Assembly (NCBI GenBank): GCA_015259125.1 | Contig: JABZGR010000056.1 | Location: 1-5,409, forward strand | Length of the DNA stretch: 5,409 nucleotides | From: Alloprevotella tannerae | Lineage (GTDB): Bacteria; Bacteroidota; Bacteroidia; Bacteroidales; Bacteroidaceae | Direction: 5' to 3' | Shown: positions 1-5,409 of the stretch, piece after piece | Numbering within the stretch: position 1 is the stretch's first letter | Layout of the letters: every line of letters begins with the position of its first letter | The notes under the pieces: generated by a model | What the model was told of the DNA's origin: nothing | Databases searched by the model: none | The model's input: only the letters and a program-made list of their open reading frames with translations | Position numbers and translations under genes: made by a program

Positions 1-81
1 TTGTTCGTAATTCTAGGTATATCAACACCTTAAAGTTACAACAAATTTCGCTAATATCTAAATGCGTCAAATAAGCAAAGA

Positions 82-123
82 TTTCCCCGGTCGGGCCTGA
101 GCTTGAGGCCCAACCGAGGGAAA
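82..123. repeat. Long G+C-rich hairpin, possible terminator of an upstream gene
   Basis: Bases 82-98 pair with 106-123 to give 16 base pairs around a 7-base loop (99-105). The only defects are a bulged A at 117 and a C/A mismatch (92/112). The outer pairs are TTTCCC/GGGAAA and the inner ones GGGCCT/AGGCCC. It starts 8 bases after a plus-strand stop at 72-74, so it could end transcription of a gene lying left of the window. However, neither strand has a good run of T after the stem, so it may instead be an mRNA-stabilising hairpin or a dispersed palindromic repeat. The pairing is seen directly; the role is inferred. Confidence 0.6.
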
Positions 124-244
124 GGGGAACCTTATCATCCTCAATAGTTACCCTTCTTCAAGCAAAAATGATCCTGAAAAGGAAAAGAATTATTGTCCAC
201 CCCATTTTTCAAAGGTCTCTATTTCGGTAATAAGGGGCGATAAA

Positions 245-326
245 AGACAAGCATTTGGTAGACATGAATTTGTGCCGTTACATATGTGTTTCCGGCGCAT
301 CAAAATATGTGGAAAATGCTTTGTCT
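245..326. repeat. Spaced inverted repeat with nested hairpin, just upstream of the promoter
   Basis: AGACAAGCATTT (245-256) is the reverse complement of AAATGCTTTGTCT (314-326) apart from one extra T. Between these arms, 271-277 and 293-299 can pair as a 7-bp stem (one G-T pair) with a 15-base loop. The outer arm ends only 4 bases before the promoter's upstream element. A cruciform, a pair of protein-binding half-sites or a leftover of an excised element are all possible. In an AT-rich region arms of this length can arise by chance, so the function is unknown. Confidence 0.4.
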
Positions 327-329
327 ATA

Positions 330-360
330 TTGCAGATCAGAATTGTTTGTCTTATCTTTG
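330..360 (+). promoter_or_regulatory. Bacteroidota-type promoter for the ATPase gene
   Basis: TTG at 330-332 and TATCTTTG at 353-360, separated by 20 bases, match the promoter consensus known for Bacteroides and relatives (-33 TTTG/TTG, 19-21 bases, -7 TAnnTTTG). Transcription would be expected to start about 7 bases downstream, near 366-368, giving an untranslated leader of roughly 55 bases before the ATG at 423. The leader has no Shine-Dalgarno sequence, which is normal in this phylum. The start point is inferred, not seen. Confidence 0.7.
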
Positions 361-388
361 CAGATAAATTTACGAAACAATATATCTG
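330..388. repeat. TTGCAGAT direct repeats overlapping both promoter elements
   Basis: TTGCAGAT occurs at 330-337, covering the -33 element, and again at 358-365, overlapping the end of the -7 element and the predicted start of transcription. The two copies are 28 bp apart start to start. An inverted relative, TATCTG at 383-388, faces CAGATA at 361-366. The arrangement would suit an operator bound on the same promoter. The units are short and part of each is promoter consensus, so this is tentative. Confidence 0.35.
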
Positions 389-422
389 ACCATAGGGTAA
401 CCATTCTCATTGAACAACATAT

Positions 423-1610
423 ATGGAGACTTTTTTCCAAACCCATGCCTATCTTGTAGAGCATCTACATACGACCGTGCGCCGCTCTTTAATGGACACG
501 ATCGATTGGAGCTATCGCATGATTGCAATTAGAGGGCCACGAGGCGTAGGCCGGACCTCATTTTTGCTAGAATATGCCAAAGAAAATTTCGACATTCAGC
601 TACATCAGTGTCTGTATGTCAATATGAACAACTTCTATTTTCAAGGTCACGGCTTAGTCGAGTTTGTCGGGGAATTTGTGGCTCGCGGCGGACAAGTGCT
701 GCTTATTGACCAAGCATTCAAGCTGCCTAATTGGAAGAACCAGCTTGTAGAGATTTATCGTAAATATCTCTATCTACGTATTGTATATACGACGACTTCT
801 GTTGGCTACAATAAGGAAGACGGTGATCACGAATTAAATCGTATCACGCATAGCTACGTACTTCATGGCTTTTCATTCCGAGAATATATCAATCAGCAGA
901 CTGGTTACGAGCTGGGTACTTATACGCTTTCGGAAATTCTAAATGACCATGAGCGTATCTTAAAGGCTATCCTACCAAAAGTGAAGCCTTTTGAGCACTT
1001 TCAGAACTATCTGCACCATGGTTACTATCCTTTCTTTTTAGAGAATCGTAACTTTATGGAGGCACTTCTGAAAGCTATGAATAACATGATTGAGGTAGAC
1101 ATTCTCTTTGACAAACAAATCGAACTGAAATATTTGTCACGCATCAAGAAGTTACTATATTTGCTCGCCGCTGCAGGAGAAGATTTCTCACCAAATGTAA
1201 GCAGATTGGCAGAAGAAATACAAACATCACGCGCTACAGTAATGAACTATCTCGAATATCTCGAGGAAGCGCGCTTGATAAATATGGTGTATAAAGAAGG
1301 TGACTCTTTCCCCAAAAAACCAGCAGCAGTAATGCTCCATGACACAAACTTGATCTACGGCATAAAGGCCGGAGAAATAACAGAGCAAACTGTAATGGAG
1401 ACATTCTTCGTCAACGTTTTATGGAGACATCATAGGATCTCTAAAGGAAGACGTCCCGGCTTTTATACCATAGATGGGACTACTGAAATTTGTGTATGTG
1501 AGAAGGCACGCAGGCCCAAACGTTCTGAAAATTTCTACTACGCAAAATACAATACAGAAATAGGGCGCGACAATGAAATACCTATTTGGTTATTTGGCTT
1601 CTTATATTAA
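423..1610 (+). CDS. AAA_14/DUF4143-family ATPase with altered Walker motifs
   Basis: This 395-residue protein has the full architecture of the ATPases common in Bacteroidota and archaea that join an AAA_14 P-loop domain to a DUF4143 region. Visible parts are the P-loop (38-46, GPRGVGRTS), Walker B (92-97, VLLIDQ, followed by the family-like LPNW), a sensor-1-like strand ending TTTS (123-126), the GFSFREY motif (149-155), a winged-helix-like segment (about 256-290) and the characteristic end IPIWLFGFLY. Two key residues differ from the usual pattern: the P-loop lysine is Arg44 and the Walker B glutamate is Gln97, so ATP may bind but hydrolysis is doubtful. The C-terminal part (about 346-365), where relatives carry a nuclease-like FEVGGK motif, reads ICVCEK here. 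There is no signal peptide or membrane segment, so it is presumably cytoplasmic. The ATG at 423 is the first possible start after an in-frame TGA at 411-413, and the N-terminus fits the family. The family's role is not established, so no function is assigned. nifJ follows 43 bp downstream. Confidence 0.85.
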   Translation: METFFQTHAYLVEHLHTTVRRSLMDTIDWSYRMIAIRGPRGVGRTSFLLEYAKENFDIQLHQCLYVNMNNFYFQGHGLVEFVGEFVARGGQVLLIDQAFKLPNWKNQLVEIYRKYLYLRIVYTTTSVGYNKEDGDHELNRITHSYVLHGFSFREYINQQTGYELGTYTLSEILNDHERILKAILPKVKPFEHFQNYLHHGYYPFFLENRNFMEALLKAMNNMIEVDILFDKQIELKYLSRIKKLLYLLAAAGEDFSPNVSRLAEEIQTSRATVMNYLEYLEEARLINMVYKEGDSFPKKPAAVMLHDTNLIYGIKAGEITEQTVMETFFVNVLWRHHRISKGRRPGFYTIDGTTEICVCEKARRPKRSENFYYAKYNTEIGRDNEIPIWLFGFLY

Positions 1611-1653
1611 AATTTTACCAGATATATAACAATTAATTTTTTCTATAGCAACA
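1611..1653 (+). promoter_or_regulatory. AT-rich nifJ leader without terminator or clear promoter
   Basis: The 43 bases between the ATPase stop and the nifJ ATG are almost all A and T. There is no G+C-rich stem that could end transcription, and I find no TAnnTTTG element here or in the last part of the ATPase gene. Read-through from the promoter at 330-360 is therefore possible. A nifJ gene is usually strongly expressed, so an undetected promoter inside the ATPase gene is also plausible. The A/T-rich, unstructured bases before the ATG fit translation initiation in Bacteroidota, where Shine-Dalgarno sequences are rare. Confidence 0.4.
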
Positions 1654-4600
1654 ATGGCAAAAGAAAAGAAATTCATTACTTGCGATGGTAACCAAGCAGC
1701 AGCGCATATTGCTTATATGTTCTCTGAGGTGGCTGCTATCTACCCAATCACGCCCTCTTCTCCGATGGCAGAGCACATCGATGAATGGGCTGCAGCAGGC
1801 CAAAAGAACCTTTTTGGCGATACAGTTCACGTGCAAGAAATGCAAAGTGAAGGAGGTGCAGCTGGTGCTGTGCACGGATCATTACAAGCTGGCGCTTTGA
1901 CCACGACATTTACGGCTTCTCAAGGTCTACTCTTGATGATTCCGAATATGTATAAAATTGCCGGAGAGCTTCTTCCTTGCGTATTCCACGTCTCTGCACG
2001 TACTTTAGCTACACACTCTCTCTGTATCTTCGGTGATCACAGCGATGTGATGGCTTGTCGCCAAACAGGCTTCGCTATGCTTTGTGAAGGATCTGTTCAA
2101 GAAGTAATGGACTTGTCTGCCGTAGCTCACTTAACGGCAATCGAAAGTCGCGTACCATTTATAAACTTCTTCGATGGCTTCCGCACTTCTCACGAATACC
2201 AAAAGATTGAAGTGATGGATATGGAAGAGCTTCGTCCTTTGGTTAACCAAAAAGCACTTGCAGAGTTCCGCTCACGTGCAATGAGCCCCGAACGTCCGGT
2301 TGCACGCGGTATGGCTGAAAATCCGGAAACATTCTTTGCTCATCGCGAAGCATCCAATAAATACTATCGCGAAATTCCAGGTATTGTAGAGAAGTATATG
2401 CAAGCTGTATCTAAGATTACTGGGCGCAAATACGACCTCTTCAGCTACTATGGTGCAGAAGACGCAGAACAACTTATTATATGTATGGGCTCTGTAACAG
2501 AAGCAGCACGTGAAGCAATTGATCACTTGATGCAAGAAGGACGCAAGGTTGGTATGATCAGCGTTCACTTGTTCCGTCCATTCTCTACAAAGCACTTGTT
2601 GGCAGCTGTTCCAAAGACAGTAAAACGCATTGCTGTTCTTGACCGCACAAAAGAACCAGGCGCAGAGGGAGAACCGCTTTACCTTGATGTAAAAGAGGCA
2701 TTCTACAATCACGAAGATCGTCCTCTGATCGTTGGTGGCCGCTATGGTTTAGGCTCAGCTGATACTACACCTACAATGATCATATCTGTTTACGACAACT
2801 TAAGTTTGCCAGAACCGAAAAATCATTTCTCATTAGGTATTGTTGATGACGTTACTTTTGAATCTCTTCCACTTGAGAAAGAGCAAGCATTAGGTGGCAA
2901 GAGCATCTTTGAAGCTAAGTTCTTTGGTCTTGGTGCAGATGGTACAGTTGGCGCAAATAAGAATTCAATTAAGATTATAGGTGATAACACAGATAAATAT
3001 TGCCAGGCTTATTTCTCTTATGACTCTAAAAAGTCAGGAGGTTTTACTTGCTCTCACCTACGCTTTGGAGATACACCAATCCGTTCTACTTATCAGATTA
3101 AGACTCCGAACTTTGTAGCCTGTCACGTTCAGGCCTACCTTCGCATGTATCATGTAACAGAGGGTTTGCGCGACAACGGGACATTCTTGTTGAACACTAT
3201 TTGGGACAGCGAAGAATTAGCAAAGAACCTTCCCAACAATATTAAGCGCTACTTCGCTGAACACAATATTACTGTCTACTACATTAATGCTACTAAGATT
3301 GCACAGGAAATAGGCTTAGGCAATCGTACAAATACAATTCTACAGTCTGCGTTCTTCCGCATCACGAACGTAATACCTGTTGACTTAGCCATTGATCAGA
3401 TGAAGAAGTTTATCGTGAAGTCTTATAGCCGCAAGGGACAAGACGTCGTTGATAAAAACTATCAAGCAGTAGATCGTGGTAACGAATACAAAGAATTAAC
3501 AATAGATCCGGCTTGGAAGAATCTACCCGATGATGAAGAAGTGGTAAGAGACGAGCCTGCATTCATCACAAAAGTAACTCGTCCTATCAACGCCCAACAA
3601 GGCGATAAGCTTCCTGTTTCTGCTTATGAAGTATCAGTTGATGGTACTTGGCCTCAAGGAACTGCGGCTTATGAAAAGCGTGGAGTTGCAGCTTTCGTAC
3701 CAGAATGGATTCCTGAAAACTGTATCCAATGTAATAAGTGTGCTTTTGTTTGTCCTCACGCTACAATTCGTCCATTTGTAATGGATGAAAATGAAAAAGC
3801 AGGCTTTAAGGGTGAAAGTCTTGAGATCAAGGCTCCTGCTACGATGAAAGGCATGCGCTTCGTACAACAAGTAAATGTACTTGACTGCTTAGGATGTGGC
3901 AACTGCGCTGATGTATGTCCGGGTAAGAAGGGAGAAAAGGCCCTTATAATGAAGCCGCTTGAGACGCAACGCGCTCAGAGCGATAACTGGGAATATTGCG
4001 TTAAGCAAGTTAAGACCAAACAGCATCTTGTAGATATTTCGACTAATCCTAAGAATTCTCAATTCGCACAACCTCTATTTGAGTTCTCTGGCGCTTGCAG
4101 TGGCTGCGGTGAGACACCTTACGTAAAATTAGTCAGTCAGCTCTTTGGTGATCGTGAAATGGTTGCTAATGCGACTGGTTGCTCTTCAATTTACTCAGGT
4201 TCTATACCTTCCACGCCATATACAACTAATGCTAAAGGCCAAGGACCTGCGTGGGCAAACTCACTTTTTGAAGATTTCTGCGAGTTTGGTTTTGGTATGC
4301 TCTTAGCAAATAAGAAGATGCGCAAACGCATTTCTGCCCTCTTACAAGAAGCTATTGATAGCGACCACGTTCCTATGGAGTTCAAGGCAGCTGCTGAAGA
4401 ATGGTTAGCGGGAAAAGATGATGCCGTTGCAAGTCGTGCAGCAGCAGAGAAGTTAGAGCCGCAAATCAAAGCCGGTGCAGAGAAAGGCTGTCCTATTTGT
4501 AAGCAACTAACAGAGCTAGCTCACTTCCTTACAAAGCGCAGTCAATGGATTATTGGCGGTGATGGTGCTTCTTATGACATCGGCTATGGCGGTCTTGATC

Positions 4601-5214
4601 ACGTATTGGCTAGCGGAGAAGATATTAATATCTTGGTGCTTGATACTGAAGTTTACTCCAACACAGGTGGCCAGGCTTCAAAATCTACACCAATAGGTGC
4701 AATTGCACAATTTGCCGCTGCAGGAAAACGCGTAACGAAGAAAGACTTAGGTCTGATGCAAACAACCTATGGCTATGTTTACGTAGCGCAAGTAGCAATG
4801 GGTGCAGATCAAAATCAATGCCTCAAAGCAATCCGCGAGGCTGAAGCATACCCTGGTCCTTCACTCGTTATCGCTTACTCTCCATGTATTAATCACGGCC
4901 TGAAAGCAAAAGGCGGAATGGGACGCAGCCAAGCAGAAGAGGCTCGCGCTGTTGAATGCGGCTATTGGCACTTATGGCGTTATAATCCAGCCTTAGCAGA
5001 TGAGGGCAAGAATCCGTTCACTCTCGACTCTAAGGTACCTGATTGGAATAAGTTCCAAGACTATTTAGATAATGAAGTTCGCTTCCTCTCTTTGCGTAAA
5101 GCACAGCCGAAAGAAGCAGAAGAACTATACAAGGCTACAAAAGAAGCGGCTCAACGTCGATACACGGCTTACGTGCGTAAGACGAAAGAAGATTGGAGTC
5201 TTGATGCTGAATAA
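1654..5214 (+). CDS. nifJ: Pyruvate:ferredoxin (flavodoxin) oxidoreductase, single-chain
   Basis: This cytoplasmic enzyme oxidises pyruvate with CoA to acetyl-CoA and CO2 and passes two electrons to ferredoxin or flavodoxin; it is the main pyruvate-using step in anaerobes and the route by which nitroimidazole drugs are activated. At 1186 residues it has normal family length. Domains in order are the pyrimidine-binding domain (about 1-255, YPITPSSPMAE at 30-40), domain II (260-412), the gamma domain (415-630), the EKR linker (E674-R676), a ferredoxin-like domain and the TPP domain (785-1186). Two [4Fe-4S] sites are C690/C693/C696 with C755 and C745/C748/C751 with C700; the proximal cluster is C815, C818, C843 and C1078. 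TPP and Mg residues fit D970 (GDG), T998 and YSNTGGQ (1001-1007, N1003). E66, T33 and R116 correspond to the active-site residues of the Desulfovibrio africanus enzyme as I recall them. The long C-terminal extension of that enzyme is missing, as in most homologues. The start has the standard MAKEKKFITCDGN opening. No frameshift or missing ligand is seen. Confidence 0.98.
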   Translation: MAKEKKFITCDGNQAAAHIAYMFSEVAAIYPITPSSPMAEHIDEWAAAGQKNLFGDTVHVQEMQSEGGAAGAVHGSLQAGALTTTFTASQGLLLMIPNMYKIAGELLPCVFHVSARTLATHSLCIFGDHSDVMACRQTGFAMLCEGSVQEVMDLSAVAHLTAIESRVPFINFFDGFRTSHEYQKIEVMDMEELRPLVNQKALAEFRSRAMSPERPVARGMAENPETFFAHREASNKYYREIPGIVEKYMQAVSKITGRKYDLFSYYGAEDAEQLIICMGSVTEAAREAIDHLMQEGRKVGMISVHLFRPFSTKHLLAAVPKTVKRIAVLDRTKEPGAEGEPLYLDVKEAFYNHEDRPLIVGGRYGLGSADTTPTMIISVYDNLSLPEPKNHFSLGIVDDVTFESLPLEKEQALGGKSIFEAKFFGLGADGTVGANKNSIKIIGDNTDKYCQAYFSYDSKKSGGFTCSHLRFGDTPIRSTYQIKTPNFVACHVQAYLRMYHVTEGLRDNGTFLLNTIWDSEELAKNLPNNIKRYFAEHNITVYYINATKIAQEIGLGNRTNTILQSAFFRITNVIPVDLAIDQMKKFIVKSYSRKGQDVVDKNYQAVDRGNEYKELTIDPAWKNLPDDEEVVRDEPAFITKVTRPINAQQGDKLPVSAYEVSVDGTWPQGTAAYEKRGVAAFVPEWIPENCIQCNKCAFVCPHATIRPFVMDENEKAGFKGESLEIKAPATMKGMRFVQQVNVLDCLGCGNCADVCPGKKGEKALIMKPLETQRAQSDNWEYCVKQVKTKQHLVDISTNPKNSQFAQPLFEFSGACSGCGETPYVKLVSQLFGDREMVANATGCSSIYSGSIPSTPYTTNAKGQGPAWANSLFEDFCEFGFGMLLANKKMRKRISALLQEAIDSDHVPMEFKAAAEEWLAGKDDAVASRAAAEKLEPQIKAGAEKGCPICKQLTELAHFLTKRSQWIIGGDGASYDIGYGGLDHVLASGEDINILVLDTEVYSNTGGQASKSTPIGAIAQFAAAGKRVTKKDLGLMQTTYGYVYVAQVAMGADQNQCLKAIREAEAYPGPSLVIAYSPCINHGLKAKGGMGRSQAEEARAVECGYWHLWRYNPALADEGKNPFTLDSKVPDWNKFQDYLDNEVRFLSLRKAQPKEAEELYKATKEAAQRRYTAYVRKTKEDWSLDAE

Positions 5215-5241
5215 AGCATAGCCTATTACACGCTCATATAT

Positions 5242-5280
5242 AAAGCAGGAAGAGAATATCCTCTTCCTGCTTTTATTTTA
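5242..5280. terminator. Intrinsic terminator after nifJ, probably bidirectional
   Basis: AAAGCAGGAAGAG (5242-5254) pairs perfectly with CTCTTCCTGCTTT (5261-5273), giving a 13-bp stem with a 6-base loop, followed on the plus strand by a T-rich tract (TTTTATTTTA, 5271-5280). It lies 27 bases after the nifJ stop. On the minus strand the stem is followed by TTTATATA, so it could also stop a gene coming from the right. That fits the open minus-strand frame whose stop codon is at 5278-5280. Confidence 0.92.
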
Positions 5281-5409
5281 GACACCCCAAAAAGTTTGCC
5301 AAAAATTTACATAGTCGTCCCTTAAAAACCATGTTTCAGCATAAAGTTTGTACAGACAAGCTCTATACTGATTCTTTTTATAAGGTACAAAAGAACTCTC
5401 ATAGCTCTT
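5278..5409 (-). CDS. Possible C-terminal end of a convergent gene, product unknown
   Basis: Reading the minus strand from the right edge gives 43 codons without a stop, then TAA at 5280-5278, touching the terminator. The start lies outside the window. The peptide is rich in aromatic residues, with segments such as FVPYKKNQYRACLYKLY and a tail NFWQTFWGV. I recognise no family. In its favour are the protein-like composition, the stop placed right at a stem that could serve both directions, and the convergent layout. Against it, a frame this short can stay open by chance in AT-rich DNA (very roughly one in fifteen per frame), and a second minus-strand frame is also open for about 28 codons. If it is not a gene, 5281-5409 is plain intergenic sequence in which I see no other feature. 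Confidence 0.42.
   Translation of the reverse strand, partial: KSYESSFVPYKKNQYRACLYKLYAETWFLRDDYVNFWQTFWGV

Larger units (their letters stand above)
1..422. other. Intergenic region upstream of the ATPase gene
   Basis: No convincing gene is seen in these 422 bases. A plus-strand frame is open from the left edge to a TAA at 72-74 (about 23 codons), which could be the tail of an upstream gene, but its composition is not distinctive. A minus-strand frame is open from about 157 to the left edge but has no ATG and runs through a hairpin. The stretch does contain a G+C-rich hairpin at 82-123, a spaced inverted repeat at 245-326 and a promoter at 330-360, each listed separately. Between 130 and 244 I see nothing recognisable. 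Confidence 0.7.

Noticed and set aside
3..74. Plus-strand frame open from the left edge to TAA at 72-74
   Set aside because: At about 23 codons it is too short to judge. The hairpin 8 bases later makes an upstream gene end possible, but the peptide gives no support.
1..157. Minus-strand frame open to the left edge
   Set aside because: There is no ATG, it runs through the 82-123 hairpin, and the peptide resembles no family. It is more likely chance.
320..323. TTTG at 320-323 as the -33 element
   Set aside because: It is 29 bases from TATCTTTG, outside the 19-21 base spacing. TTG at 330-332 fits the spacing.
1633..1875. Minus-strand open frame across the start of nifJ
   Set aside because: Its Cys/His/Ser-rich composition is typical of a reverse-complement shadow. 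It overlaps the nifJ leader and start and has no supporting signal.
2272..2712. Minus-strand open frame of about 146 codons inside nifJ
   Set aside because: It lies opposite a highly conserved coding region, is unusually rich in Cys and Phe, has no recognisable motif and has no promoter. It is an antisense shadow of nifJ.
5281..5300. GACACCCCAAAAAGTTTG as a possible insertion-sequence end
   Set aside because: It looked like a terminal repeat, but no inverted partner or target duplication is present in the window, and the bases are also explained by the minus-strand reading frame.

Overview
The window carries two complete same-strand genes, and there are signs of a third gene converging from the right edge. 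The sequence suggests an obligately anaerobic member of the Bacteroidota, most likely order Bacteroidales (Prevotella/Porphyromonas/Bacteroides-like). The reasons are a promoter of the Bacteroides type (TTG, 20 bp, TAtcTTTG), AT-rich leaders with no Shine-Dalgarno sequence, an archaeal/Bacteroidales-type AAA_14/DUF4143 ATPase ending in the family's usual WLFGFLY tail, and a single-chain pyruvate:ferredoxin oxidoreductase. The genus cannot be fixed from the sequence alone.

Layout. Positions 1-422 are non-coding as far as can be seen. They hold a strong G+C-rich hairpin (82-123), a spaced inverted repeat (245-326), and a Bacteroidota promoter (330-360) whose two elements are each overlapped by a copy of TTGCAGAT. 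Gene 1 (423-1610) is a full-length ATPase whose nucleotide-binding motifs have unusual substitutions (Walker A Lys to Arg, Walker B Glu to Gln). After a 43-bp AT-rich gap with no terminator comes gene 2 (1654-5214), nifJ, with every expected cofactor ligand present. A textbook intrinsic terminator (5242-5280) follows nifJ. From the right edge an open frame on the minus strand ends exactly at that terminator, which suggests a convergent neighbour.

How they may work together. NifJ is the central anaerobic enzyme turning pyruvate into acetyl-CoA, CO2 and reduced ferredoxin. The ATPase gene has its own promoter, and nothing visible stops transcription running on into nifJ, so the two may share a transcript. 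A functional link is only inference, because this ATPase family is scattered through genomes and has no settled role. The most noteworthy item is the ATPase: it looks like an intact, expressed protein that has lost the residues normally needed for ATP hydrolysis. NifJ itself is ordinary and highly conserved.
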